Below, piece after piece: positions 20,701 to 31,700 of a stretch of DNA of 64,000 bases (positions are counted from its first letter, which is position 1; each line of letters starts with the position of its first letter). A program made the translations under genes and the position numbers. Source of the stretch: Thecaphora thlaspeos (lineage: Eukaryota; Basidiomycota; Ustilaginomycetes; Urocystidales; Glomosporiaceae); contig UWYS01000016.1 in NCBI GenBank assembly GCA_900291925.1, positions 1 through 64,000 on the forward strand, written 5' to 3'. Below the pieces are notes generated by a model. The model was not told the DNA's origin, did no database searches, and saw nothing but the letters and a program-made list of their open reading frames with translations.

Positions 20701-23007
20701 GTGATAGCATGGTTTAAAGCGCCCTTTCGTGATAGAAAGTTTACTGCGGTAGAGCGGCCTTGGGATCGTCCACCTCAACCAGAACCAATACGCCCCTCCT
20801 ATGCCGACCCACCACTATCCGCCGTGAGTTCTGCTTTTCTCCCTCTTTCTGTCTCTGGGTCTCCCTGCACCGTGAATCCCTGACCGCGCTGACCCGTCCG
20901 CCACGTCCACTGCCTCCATGCCTGCCGTCGCTCCCGGCATCCCTGCCATCCAGGCTCGACCAATTTCCCCGCCAAGAGGACCCCGGCCAGATCCCTACAC
21001 AGCACACCCGCCTCAACGCCTGTTCAGGCCCGCACGGCCATCTCATACCTCCCCCGGCCACTTTTGAAACCAGCCCACTTCACCCGCCTGCACAGATCGG
21101 CAGCTTCGCCGCTCTCAATCTTGACCGGCGACAGTGTACCACCTATCGCACTCGCTACGCTCCCTACACCGACCAGGCGCTGCACTCTGACTTCCTCGCG
21201 CTCATCAAGCAATACACCGATGAGCACCGCAACGAAGCCGACCCGCACCAGCTCGCGAAGGAGGCGGTGGCCTTCGCCAACAAACAGTCAAAGAAGGCTG
21301 TGGATTGGAACGAGGCGATGCGCGAGTGTCGAAAGAGGAGTAAGGCGGAAGAAATCGACGGGTAAAGGCAGGCGCTAATCGTCTCTGGGTTTTCTGAATG
21401 GGTGAGAGCTCTTCGTGCCGCCGATGCTGAGCGACGTCGAGAGGGGTTGTTAAGCTTACCTCTGGATCTGCCACCGTACCCTCTCGAACAGACGCAAGAT
21501 GCCATCCTCCACCTTCGCTCGATCGTCAGCGAGCTGGCCCTCTCCCTTTCACGTCCTCTAGACGTTTTTCTCCTCCTCGCAGTGTACAGCCACAACCAAC
21601 GCGCCTACCTCACTTCGGCGAGCGAGCGAGAAGCACTCCTGACTGACCACGTCCCGCGCGAGTTCTGGAACATGACGATCATCTCGTCTGAGGAAGAGAT
21701 GCAACTCTACTACCCTGGTCTCAAGACGGAAGGCACTGCACTGATCAATCGTATGGCGCCCTGAAGGTGAGTCTGAGGGTCGATTGGTGCATACGCCGGA
21801 GAGCGATGCGGGTCCACTGACATTCCTCGAATGGTGCTGCTGCTGGTTCGATGCGCCCTTACCCTTGCTGCAGCACCTATCGCTCCTGCATCATGCCCGT
21901 TCAAGTCTTCTCGCAGAGACATCCAGAATAAGATTCAATTTACCACGCTCCCATCGACAACCGCTACTTCGGCGACTGGGCTGACTTCGTCCGCGGCGTC
22001 GAAGTTGCCACGTCCCTTTCCGTGTCCTCGTGATTGCTCGGTAGATACGACGAAACTGAGTGACCGCGCTGCTCTCATTGCTGCACGCAGAGTACGCCCG
22101 ATGCACGCCCGGATCCACCTCAAGCGACATGCAAGCTTTCCGACACCTCGATGTCTCTTCGCAGGTCCACCGTCCCGCAACCTGCGACGACAAGGAGGCG
22201 GATTTTGTCGCCTTCGATCTCATCTTTGATCCGAACGAGACAGAGTGGTACTGGAAGTCGGACGTGCAGGGTGAGTCAGTTCCTCATCTCTCTCACTGTC
22301 CATTAGGCACACACCTGACGACTGGGATTGACCCGTGGTCCTTCCGCTCGTTGTCGTCATGGACAGGGTATGGCCCCTCTCCCTTGATCCCGCTGCGCAC
22401 CACACTCTCTTCGATGGGCCGATTCAGTCGTCGCCTCCTGCACGCGATGTCCCTAGCCAACTCGGACCTCAAACTCTCCCCACACTGCACCACGTTCGCC
22501 CCGACCATCGTTCTTCACTCGCAAGATCCGCTCTCTTACCGGTTCTCCTTTCCCTCTGCTCCGAACGCACCTTTCAAGGCAGTGTCGATCCCCTACCCGA
22601 TCTATATGGGACACGACTGGGACGCGGTGGACTTGGAAGAGAGGTTGAAGATGGACGTGACGCAGAAGAGTAAGGGGAGGTTAGTGCTACAGAGGCACTT
22701 GCTTTCCTTGATATGCGAGTCGAAAAGAAAGCATATGCGAATGACACGACACGCAAAGGCCCTGACGATCAAGAGGGAAGATGAGGTATCCAAAGCTGGT
22801 GTGAAACATGCGATGGCGTCGCTTAATGTAGTCGGGATCCCTCCTGGTATAGTAGCGAGTACCTTCAGGCGCACAGTCAGAGGAACAACGAGGAACAAGG
22901 AGCATCCTCCAAGTACCCCCCTCCTTTTTTCTTTGAAAGGAAGAGGACGAGGACGCCTTCTGGAATTCCAAGCACGAGAGATCAAAGAGGACGGTTACAA
23001 ACGTTAG
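20701..23007 (+). pseudogene. Unknown gene, fragmented over frames
   Basis: A plus-strand series of protein-like pieces runs in order: FKAPFRDRKFTAVERPWDRP (20,710 on), ALNLDRRQCTTYRTRYAPYT to RSKAEEIDG (to 21,362), then after an in-frame TAA at 21,363 the same frame continues EWVRALRAADAERRREG to 21,764. HAPIDNRYFGDWADFVRG (about 21,945) and a long last frame ending at 23,007 (FDLIFDPNETEWYWKSDV, YRFSFPSAPNAPFKAVSIP) follow in other frames. A GTGAGT donor sits at 20,824. Some breaks could be introns, but the TAA at 21,363 has no convincing splice pair around it. The last frame ends in basic residues. No domain was recognised. A decayed subtelomeric gene is the best reading; an intron-rich live gene is possible. 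Confidence 0.4.
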
Positions 23008-23296
23008 TGGAAGCCCGGAGTGAAATGAGACAGGAGTTCGCGGTCATTAAAGAATGGACGAGCGAAGAAAAGTTAAGCTCTGAAGACTGAGCGGAGGAGG
23101 GCGGACGGGAAGGGGTTTACTGCTGGGGGTTGATGAGCTGGATGAGGCTTCCACCGGTGCCGCTGTTGTTGGACGTGTCGATGACCTAGGGAGCGAACTT
23201 GTACTCGGGTTCGTGCGTCCAGAACCAGCCGTCGTGGTGGTGGGCGTCGACGTCGACGACGTTGACGTCTCCCGCCTTGGCATCGGCGGAAGAGGC

Positions 23297-24997
23297 CTAG
23301 TTCGTCGACTGGCTAGAGCCCAGCGCGGTGCGCTGAGCGTCGCGACGGAACCAAGGCTGGTAGGCGGCGTTGTTCTGCTGCGTCGAAGAGAGACCCTGCG
23401 TACCGCTCTGGTAGCCCTCCTGCTCCGAGGCAGAGTGCTGCTGGACGGCACTGCCCTGGGCGGCCGTCTTGATGTAGACGGGTCCGTTGGCACCGGCGAC
23501 GAACGCGTTACCACCCGAAGCGGCGGCGCTGCCGTACTGACCGGTACCCTGACCGATGCCCTGTCCCTGGCCCTGGACGGCGCGAGCGTAGTAAGGGCGG
23601 GCGGCGAAGTTGTTCTGCGACGTATAGCTAGCGTCCTGGCTGGCCGACTGCGCTGCCTGCTGCTTACTGCCGGAGGTCTGGTCGACCACACCTCCCTTTG
23701 CGCTGCCGTCGAGGAAGACGGGTCCGTTGGCGCCGGCGACAAAGGCGTTGCCGCCGCGGGCGTTGGAGTCGGCAAACTGCTGCGTGCCCTGGCCGACGCC
23801 CTGTCCCTGCGCCTGGACGTCACGGCTGAGCAGTTGCTCGAGGCTCTGAGTGATCGAACCTCCCTGGCCGTTGTTGGTGGCGCCCTGCGATCCACCGGTG
23901 GTTACCGAGTTGCCGAATCCAGAGACGACCGGTCGGTTGCTCTGCAGCTGGCTCGAGTAGCCTCCCTGGCCGTTGGCGCTAGCGTCCTGGGCATCGTAGG
24001 CCGCCTTGCCGCCCTGAGGAGCGGGAGCGCCAAACAGACCACCGAACTGACGCTTCTGCGCACCGAGCTTCTGCAGCGGCTCCTGACCAATTTCACCGCC
24101 CTTGCCGCTGTTCTTGGCACCCTGGCTGCCTCCGGCGGTCAGCGAGTTGCCAGTGCCGGAAAGGATGGGTCGGTTGGACTGTCCCTGCTTCGAAAGTCCA
24201 CCGAAGCCGTTGGCACCGGCCAACTGGCCGGCCGAGGCGAAGCCGGGCATGCCCGAGCTTCCTCCCGACGGCGCGCTGCCCTGCGCGGGCGCACCGCCGC
24301 TCAGGCCGAACATGGTGCCGAGACCGCGCGAAGTGATCTGCTGGAGGAGCTTCTGCGTGATGTTTCCAACGGTGCCGTTGTTCTCGGCACCCTGAGCACC
24401 GCCGGTGGTGATCGAGTTGCCGGCACCGCTGACGACGGGCGTGTTCGACTGGCCCTGGAACGAAGAGCCACCCTGTCCGTTGGCCGAGGCGCCCTGAGCA
24501 CCAAAGGCGGCCCCACCGCGCCTCTCCGGAGCGGCGTTGATCTGGAGTTCCTGGAACTCGTTGTCCTGCTCGGCCTTGTTGCTGACCTTGACGGGGGCCG
24601 CCTTGACGGGGGCCGCCTTGACGGGGACAGCCTTGACAGGTGCGCTGCGAGCAGGCTTGACGGGAGCGGCCCTGACAAAGGTGGGCTTGTAGACCTTCTC
24701 GTTCCTGGTCGCGTCGATGTCGACATCGGTGTTCTCGCGATGGTCGACATCGACGTCGTACTTCTTGGAGTTGTCGATGTCTACGCTGTTGTCGACCTTG
24801 TTCTCGTAGTCGAGTCGGTTAGAGCTGTAGGCGCTCTGCTTGTTGTCCTGGTCCGAGTTGGACGTCTGGATGGAAGGGCTCGTCGAAGTCTGCGTCGTCC
24901 CCTGTGTGTTGATCTGACCGATGGGCGCCGCCGTCGCGAGGTTGGCAGTGGCGATCGACGCAGCAACAAAAGCGGTGAAAGAGCCGGAGAACTTCAT
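23297..24997 (-). CDS. Secreted repeat protein with Kex2-like sites (566 aa)
   Basis: One uninterrupted frame starts at the ATG at 24,997. Residues 1-23 are a signal peptide (MKFSGSFTAFVAASIATANL, then ATAAP). Next come an Asp/Asn-rich part and a run of APVKxxPVK units. The main body has Gly/Asn/Gln-rich repeats of two kinds. Three copies carry the pattern SGxGNSxTxGGxQGAxN (about residues 188, 270 and 357), and two copies carry GGNAFVAGANGPV (about residues 415 and 484). Dibasic or Arg-ending sites (PERRGG, QKRQFG, FRRDAQ) separate repeat blocks, as in fungal secreted proteins cut by the Kex2 protease into peptides, such as smut repellent proteins. The short motif GNSxxxGG recurs in the two neighbours at 27,945 and 30,825. 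Location outside the cell is well supported; peptide release and any surface role are inferred. Confidence 0.8.
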   Translation of the reverse strand: MKFSGSFTAFVAASIATANLATAAPIGQINTQGTTQTSTSPSIQTSNSDQDNKQSAYSSNRLDYENKVDNSVDIDNSKKYDVDVDHRENTDVDIDATRNEKVYKPTFVRAAPVKPARSAPVKAVPVKAAPVKAAPVKVSNKAEQDNEFQELQINAAPERRGGAAFGAQGASANGQGGSSFQGQSNTPVVSGAGNSITTGGAQGAENNGTVGNITQKLLQQITSRGLGTMFGLSGGAPAQGSAPSGGSSGMPGFASAGQLAGANGFGGLSKQGQSNRPILSGTGNSLTAGGSQGAKNSGKGGEIGQEPLQKLGAQKRQFGGLFGAPAPQGGKAAYDAQDASANGQGGYSSQLQSNRPVVSGFGNSVTTGGSQGATNNGQGGSITQSLEQLLSRDVQAQGQGVGQGTQQFADSNARGGNAFVAGANGPVFLDGSAKGGVVDQTSGSKQQAAQSASQDASYTSQNNFAARPYYARAVQGQGQGIGQGTGQYGSAAASGGNAFVAGANGPVYIKTAAQGSAVQQHSASEQEGYQSGTQGLSSTQQNNAAYQPWFRRDAQRTALGSSQSTN

Positions 24998-24999
24998 CT

Positions 25000-27944
25000 T
25001 ATATGTGGATATAGAAGGGTGGGGTTGGGGTCGTGGTTGGGGTAGTGTGGGATATGGAAAGGTGACGAGGATAAGACCTACAGGGAAACGAACGGAGAGT
25101 TTAAAGACAGTAGGGGAATTCTAGCAAGGGGATGGGGGAGGGGGAGGGGGAAGTTGGAGCGCGTGTATAGTCCTTTGGAAGGGTAGGAAGAGAGAGGGCA
25201 GGGGATAGAGAGAGAGAGAGGAGAGGTAGAGAGGCAAGAGAGAGAGGTTTGATGGGGAGAAAGAAAAGACGGTATAACATCCCACTGCGACGTTCTCTTT
25301 ATACATTCATCGTCCCGAAGCAGGGACTGGAGGAAGGAGGGGAGTGTGTCCGGTGTGTTGTGCGTCCGTGACGACAAGGAGGGTGGCGCCCGAGCTGTCA
25401 AGAACCTGTCAACCTCATTCTCCGCTCGTCTCAGCCGAGGCGAGGCTCCACAGACGACGGCGAAACAGGACGGAAGATTCTGGGGTACTACGAGGGAGGG
25501 CAGAAGTGCGCTGCGGGCCGGACGTCAGGCCCGAGGAAGCGGCAAGGGGGGAGAAAAGCATGACGAGAGGCCGACCAAGGAGGAAACCGGCGGAGAGCAA
25601 GGAGCATTTTGACAGGAAATCATGGCAGATAAGCTGCGCCTTGCACGGTTGTTTGAACGAGCGCGCTACTGTAGGAGCACGGAGACCGCATATCACTGAA
25701 TTCTGGGTGCCATCCTGCGAGCTTCAGGTCGAATCCAAGTCAAAGTAGCGGCGGCGGCAGCAATGCATGCTCTCCCTGCGACGTCGCCGCCTACCAATGT
25801 CAAGACGGAAGCGCGCCCAATCATCACACCATCATCCTCATTGTTTCTATTGTTGTTGTACCGCCGGTCTGGTATTATGACAGGACAGGGCGAGGCTGAA
25901 AGGGGAGACAAAGTAAAAACAAGGCAGAGAAGATCAACGGGCGAAGAATGGTGTACCTGCCTTGCATGTGGCGACGAGTGGCGAGCCGAAACGCCGCGCG
26001 CCGGAGAAATATAAGATGTATGGGCGGGCGCACCTTGGCGAACGCACGGCCAGAGGTGGAATCGAGGGAAAGACGGGAGCCGACGATCACGGCGTGCTCG
26101 GAGGTGCGAGAAGCTTGAGCGCGCGCTGCGGAAGGCTGTCGAGCCAATGGGAACAGGCTCGAGGGGAACGGGACGGAGGAAGCGAGGGATAAGTTAGCGA
26201 GGTATCGAATCGCGGTCAAAGGAAGAACATGTCGCGACGAGAAGGAGCTGCGCCTTGGCGCTGTTGGTGTGAGGGGCGAGCGGTAGCGCACAGTATAAGC
26301 TCGAGGCCGTCGTTGGAAGTCGAGGGTTGACGTAGGTCTGTTTTGTTTGACGTTGTTGGCTGTTGGAGGCATTCTGGATGCAGCGACTGCGCAGTTGAGC
26401 TGAGCTAGGGAGAGGAGGAGGGGGAGGGCGGATGGATGACGATGACGTTGACGGACGGTGATGTGCGAGGTGGCCCCTTTGCTCCGCAAGGTAACGGGTC
26501 CACTAGTCGATAGGGTGCATGCAGTTGCGTCATCCCTCGCTGCAACGGTGAGCGTGACGAGCACAAGTCGAGACAGACGAAAGCACAATGGACGGATGGG
26601 GCTGTCGTCATCTGCGGGGAGGGACGGCGCTACAAGGAGTCTACAGGGCTGGAACGATGCGTTCCCATCCCCTGGCTTTGCAGAGGGCGGGGAGCAAGTG
26701 GGGCAGGCGGCGACTTGTTCCCATTCAGGAAAAGCAGAGGGCGAGACCAAGGAGCGAGTGTCAGACCGCTCGATCGGAGCCAAGGCGTGAGGGGAGCGAG
26801 GGAGGCAAGGGCTGCCGTGTGATGGGCCACGTCATATGTCGCCATGTCATTTGGCCTGACAGCGCCCCTGCGCCCGGCGTTTTGACAGGCGTCGGACGCG
26901 TTGCTTGCAGCTGTCAACCCACTGGCGAACCCTCGTATGGAGCGATCCATCTCTCGTCACTCTACCAGACAGCCGCGAACGCCGGCCTGTCTGCTTCCGA
27001 CGTGCGATCCACACCGCGCCAAGCGACACGGGCAGCAGCCGCGCTGCTCTCCCCGACCCTCACCAACGCCCTCTCCTTCCGCTTCTTCCGCCGCCTCTCT
27101 CTGTCGCCATGATCGCCGTCTTGTTCTTCTTCGCCTGGCTCGCCGTATCGATGTTGAGACATCTTGCCACTCGAATCCCCCGGAATGCTTGTTGTTGTTG
27201 TTGTTGTTGTGATCACAGCATTGACCGCCGTCGCACGCCGCACTCCGACAACGTGTTCCCATGCCATACCGTTGTCCACCGGCACTCTCCCTAATTGGAA
27301 TATGCTTGCGAGCGATGCGTATGAACCACAGTGCTGTACAGTGTCGTGAATCGAGTGCGGCATGGTCCCTTCCAAGTACCTCTTGTGTGCAGACCGGTTG
27401 GCAATGTTTGGCAGCTGATCTCGTCCCTCGCCACACACATACCTACGTGCCGGCGAGGACCGCGGGCGGATTGGAAGGTGAGCGGCCTGGCCCACCGAAT
27501 GGTCGATCGATATCCTCATACTGGCCCTCACATACTTAGCAAGAGAGGTTGTTAAGCAGCATGAAGGCTCAGTTGAGATCGCGAGACGCGAGGATGACCA
27601 ACGACGGCCGGTGTGGATCTTTGTGTCCTTCCGTCGACCCTTCTCGCCTTGCCTTCGCGTGTTTTCCACCGTCCATCCATCCACCGTCCATCCATCCACT
27701 CCACTCCCGACCGTCACCTCCCCTCTTCTTTTTTATCCCCCATCCTTCAACCCTCGCCCGTCCCTTCATCCTTGAAACAAACACCCACCTGTCAACAACA
27801 CATGCTCTTTCCTCTCTTATGCACGCTCATCACGCTCCTTTTCACCACACTCCTTTCCCGATCACGGTCTTTGCTTCCGCCGCCGCTTTCCACCTCCTCC
27901 GCTTCCCCACCCTCACCACCTCATCACCCACCCTACACATCGCC
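25000..27944. other. Long shared upstream region of two divergent secreted-protein genes
   Basis: The genes at 24,997 (minus) and 27,945 (plus) are transcribed away from each other across this 2.9-kb interval. It holds a GA-rich stretch at about 25,190-25,260 and a GTT run at 27,190-27,210. A 302-codon minus-strand frame (25,875-26,783) is Ser/Arg/Pro-rich without domains and is judged non-coding. The last 300 bases are C/T-rich, as in leaders of strongly expressed fungal genes. Confidence 0.45.
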
Positions 27945-29372
27945 ATGCGGCAAACAAAGTCTTCTCAGTTGCTCGGCTTCGCCTCACTCCTCACGCTCGC
28001 CCTTGCGTTCGGCCAGTCGCTGGTCATCCCGACCGACGCCTTCGTCATCCGTCACCCTCTCCTCGAACCTCGCCAATTCGGCAGTGCACCGCTCATCGTC
28101 TTTGGCGACTACCAGAACGGCAACAACAACCAGCTCGGCAGCGACAACCACCAGTCCTCCTACTCCAAGTCAAATGTCAGCGGTAACGGCAACTCGCTCA
28201 CACAGAGTTCCGCCGGCGTGTCGCAGGAACAGTCCGGTACGGGCAACTATGATCCGCCCGCGTCTCAACAGGCCGTGGAGCAGAGTGTCGAGCAGAGTGC
28301 CTCTCAGACCGGTCAAGGATCGCAGCAGGTCACGCAGCAGTCGCTCCAAGGACAAGCCCCTCCTCCTGCACCGGCCATTACGAACCTAGCGGCGCAGCCA
28401 CCCACACAGCAATCAGACGAGACGGCCAAGCAGCAAGTTCTTCAGGATGCCGTTCAATCAGCAGACGCACCGGCCACCCAAGCTGTCGACCAAGAGGCGG
28501 AACAGAACTCGACCGGTTCGCAAGATCAAAAGGTCGACCAGATGGCCTTGCAGGACGCACACAAGGCCGACGGGTCAAGGAAGAATGCAGGACGGCGAAC
28601 GGGAATCAAGCAGCTCGTCCACCAGGTCGTCAAGCAGGACGAGCAAGGCGATGGCGAGGCAGGCGATTCCAAGCAGACGGCCGAGCAGCAAGCCACGCAA
28701 AAGACCGACGCTCCTCCCTCGCCAGCTTCCGAGCAAAACGTCGACCAGCACGTCTCCCAGCATTCCGAAGGACAAGCTTCGAACCAGCAGGACGTCAAGC
28801 AGGAATCCAAGCAGACAAGCGACCACCCCTCCTCGGGCGGTCAGGGCGTTTCGCAGCATGTCGACCAGAAAGTGAAACAGACCTCCGGCTCGAACGCCTC
28901 GCAGAACACACAACAAAAGGCGGAACAGACGGCAATCCAGAATGGCGGCAGCGATATCAACCAGGTCGCCACGCAAAAGGTGTCACAAGGGACATCGTCT
29001 ACCTCTAGACCTCTGCCTGCTTCCGCTGCCGCTCCTGCTTCTGCACCTCCTACGGACGCAGCGAGCCAGGCGATTGAGCAACAAGTCAAACAGATGAGCA
29101 GTCAGGCTGCCGCTGGCGGCTCACCTGCCATGCAGTCGGTCGACCAACAGGCTATGCAACAGGCTTTCCAGGACTCTGGCGTACCCGTCGACCAGGTCGT
29201 CAACCAGCAAGCTATGCAGACCGGTGCGTCGCCGATGGGTCAGAACGTCGACCAGCATGCGATGCAGCAGGCAGGGATGGCCAGGTCGATGGCACCGCCA
29301 CCCTCGACGATGCGCAAGAGGCACATTGACGTGGCCCACAACTCATCTCGTTTCCGAGTCATCAGGCTTTAA
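27945..29372 (+). CDS. Secreted Gln-rich repeat protein (475 aa)
   Basis: A single frame runs from the ATG at 27,945, preceded by ACATCGCC, to TAA at 29,372. The signal peptide is MRQTKSSQLLGFASLLTLAL followed by AFGQSL. A basic site LEPRQFG near residue 43 may be a pro-segment cleavage point and matches QKRQFG of the 23.3-kb protein. The body is dominated by Gln, Ser, Asp and Val in loose 10-15-residue units of the form VDQxAxQ or VKQxxxQ, repeated tens of times (for example VDQQAMQQAFQ, VNQQAMQTG, VDQHAMQQAG). It also has one SGNGNSLTQSS motif shared with the neighbours. MRKRH near the end is a second dibasic site. The body lacks cysteine, so it is probably a disordered wall or matrix protein. 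Confidence 0.78.
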   Translation: MRQTKSSQLLGFASLLTLALAFGQSLVIPTDAFVIRHPLLEPRQFGSAPLIVFGDYQNGNNNQLGSDNHQSSYSKSNVSGNGNSLTQSSAGVSQEQSGTGNYDPPASQQAVEQSVEQSASQTGQGSQQVTQQSLQGQAPPPAPAITNLAAQPPTQQSDETAKQQVLQDAVQSADAPATQAVDQEAEQNSTGSQDQKVDQMALQDAHKADGSRKNAGRRTGIKQLVHQVVKQDEQGDGEAGDSKQTAEQQATQKTDAPPSPASEQNVDQHVSQHSEGQASNQQDVKQESKQTSDHPSSGGQGVSQHVDQKVKQTSGSNASQNTQQKAEQTAIQNGGSDINQVATQKVSQGTSSTSRPLPASAAAPASAPPTDAASQAIEQQVKQMSSQAAAGGSPAMQSVDQQAMQQAFQDSGVPVDQVVNQQAMQTGASPMGQNVDQHAMQQAGMARSMAPPPSTMRKRHIDVAHNSSRFRVIRL

Positions 29373-30824
29373 GCGGCGCTCGCTGTCCTCCCGAGAGGAT
29401 GGAACAGCCACTGCGATGATGGTATATGTACCTGACCTGCTAGACCGCATTCCTGCCTCGGGTAGTAGAGGAGTAGAGTCTACTTCTTCCTCCCCTTGCC
29501 CACCCACTCCCCATCTTCCCCCTCTTCTGTAACGGGCCCAACATCTTCTACACACGGCTCGTCTCTCACCCTCGCTCCTCATACACACTCTTTTACTCGG
29601 TGGAAACGCCTCGTCTCTTTCGATACCTCCTTCGCCGCGGCACACTCCTTTTTCTCCATTTCGTCCTTCATCGATCATACCTTTTTTCCGACGACGGATC
29701 AATGTTGGTTGGTACGCCTCTGTCGTTGCATGGAATCGTATAATTGCACGCACTCTGAATCGTTTGCGCTCTCGCCGCTGTCTCCGCGTGAAAGGGCATT
29801 TTCGAAAGGATAAACTGAATATTTTTATATTATCGGACTTGGACTGTCCTTGGGCGGAACCCTGACTAACTGGGTTGTCAAATATCAAGCTAGACAAGGC
29901 GGGCAAGTGAGCTTTGACCCGGACGGTAACGAGCGAATGTCGCTGTGGGCTTGCCTAGTGTAGTTGGTCTATGTTAGTTGACCCTACTGTAGTGTTCAGG
30001 TTTAGCGTTTCGGGAAGAATGCCCTGACCGTATGATCGACAAGCCATGTACAGTGCATATTTCGACGTCTCGGCCTGACAGCCAAACTCCGGGTCATCTG
30101 GGTTGAGGAAGAAAGACCCAGATGACATTTTGGCCCAAGACCTGTTTCATGGGCTATGGCTTTACCTGGCGGTCGAGTTGACGCATACAGTCTGCACCCT
30201 CTCCCTTTTCGATCCTCAGACAAGCTTTTCTGCATACTGTACCGTATGATCGACCGCTAGCTCGGTTGGTCACGAGTTCTCCTACCGTGCACAGCCTACA
30301 TAGAGGAGAGATTGGCGTGCGTGACGATCTTTCCTCGGTTGATAGAGCACGGGCTCGAGGGAAGAGATGTCTCAATCCTTCTCCCACCTGTCAGACAAAA
30401 CAGATATTGAAGGACGATGACGTGACGTGCGCGCCTCAATATTCATAGCGGACCAAGGTAAGTTTGCGGAGTTGCCAACGCCGACATGGATGTCTCAGCC
30501 AAATGTGGACTCGCAAGCAAGGGAGATAGATGACAAGGAGTGAGCAAGTCACGTTACTTGCGTCGCGGAGACAAAGTCGCTGCACGGTGGACAGGATACT
30601 GTAGACGGCAACGGAGGCGGTGGCTTGGTCTAGCTTCGTCGACGGCGTGACAGGCTTCGATTCAAAGGAGCTACCTCTGTCAGTCTTTGCCTCTTCGGTC
30701 TTTCCCTTTCGACCTCCATCGTCCCCTCTCCACTCTCCTCTCCTTTCCACTCCAGTCCTCCCTCTCTCCCGTCCCCCTTCCACTCCCTCTCCTCTCTTTA
30801 CCCCCGCCCCCACGCAAAGTCACG
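29373..30824. other. Intergenic with a hairpin and a direct repeat
   Basis: No gene is supported. A 14-base direct repeat (ACCGTATGATCGAC) occurs near 30,026 and 30,241. Between the copies lies an 11-bp stem inverted repeat at 30,093-30,126. The final 150 bases are C/T-rich leader of the next gene. Confidence 0.45.
30093..30126. repeat. Perfect 11-bp inverted repeat (hairpin)
   Basis: GTCATCTGGGT and ACCCAGATGAC are separated by 12 bases. It lies between two 14-base direct repeats about 215 bases apart. No T tract follows, so there is no specific reason to call it a terminator. Confidence 0.6.
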
Positions 30825-31700
30825 ATGAAGCTACAACCCGCCTTCCTCACGCTCTCTCTCTTCGTCTCGACCGCGCTCTGCGCACCTCTTGTTCAACAGA
30901 TCGGCTCAGCACTCGGTGCTGGCGGTACGTCTTCGCAGACGCAAGACAACGACTACAGTCAAGTGACACCTGGCAACTCTGTTCAAAACGGTGGTGGTGC
31001 CACTGCCTCGAACATGGGAACGGCAGGTGGTGTCTCTCAATCCGCCCCGTCTTTCTCCGGATTCACAAAGAGACTCGTCGACGGTATCTACAACAGGGAA
31101 CAAGGACAACGTGCCGATCAGGTCCTTGGCGGTTTGATCGATCCGGGTATCTTGGAGATTACTACACCGCACAAGACAATCGGGAAGAGATCCATCGACT
31201 CGTCGGTCGAACAGAAGCGAATGGAAGAGCGTAAACGTGAAGAATCCGTTTCGTCGTTCGATACCTTTGCGCAACCTCGTCACGTCCAATCGTCAGGAAT
31301 GGTACATACCGAAGACCAGCTTCAAGCGATCATGAAACGTCTACTCAACAGTCAATACGGTAGTGCAGGAGGAAGTGGCGGAACGTCGTACGCTACGTAG
31401 GACAACGACTATAGCGGCGTAGCACCCGGTAACTCGGTGCAGACCGGTGGATCTGCTTCGGCGCAAAATGTCGGGACCGGTGGAAGTGTCAGTCGGTCGG
31501 CACCGCAAGACTTTACCCGATGGGCTGGACCCAAGAGGCAACGATACCAGAGCGGTAGCGTAGAGAGGCACGGTGGAAGCGCAACCACCCTTCAGGATAA
31601 CGATGTCAGCCAGATCGCACCCGGTAACGAGGTTAGCGTCGGCGGATCGCAGAGTGCCGATCTTAGCGGACTGGCTGGTAGCCTTTTCCAGCACCAGTAG
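30825..31700 (+). pseudogene. Secreted repeat protein with Kex2-like sites, internal amber codon
   Basis: The frame starts with the signal peptide MKLQPAFLTLSLFVSTALCA at the ATG at 30,825. It is open for 191 codons to a TAG at 31,398 and then continues in the same frame to 31,700. Repeats show what the TAG replaced. The units read QDNDYSQVTPGNSVQNGG (first), DNDYSGVAPGNSVQTGG (second, preceded by the TAG) and QDNDVSQIAPGNEVSVGG (third). The first and third begin with Gln, so CAG to TAG is likely. Dibasic sites are frequent (FTKRLVDG, IGKRSIDSS, EQKRMEERKR, IMKRLLNS, GPKRQRYQ). If the TAG is real, a shortened secreted protein may still be made from the first half. It forms a cluster with the genes at 23,297 and 27,945. 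Confidence 0.7.

Noticed and set aside
23213..25045. 610-codon plus-strand frame
   Set aside because: It is antisense to the secreted repeat protein at 23,297-24,997, has no domain, and is explained by GC-rich codon bias of the real gene.
25875..26783. 302-codon minus-strand frame
   Set aside because: Ser/Arg/Pro-rich translation without signal, domain or conserved pattern, located in a promoter interval; judged a chance open frame.
30250..30360. tRNA gene, because of TAGCTCGGTTGGT
   Set aside because: No matching T-arm at the right distance and no paired acceptor ends.
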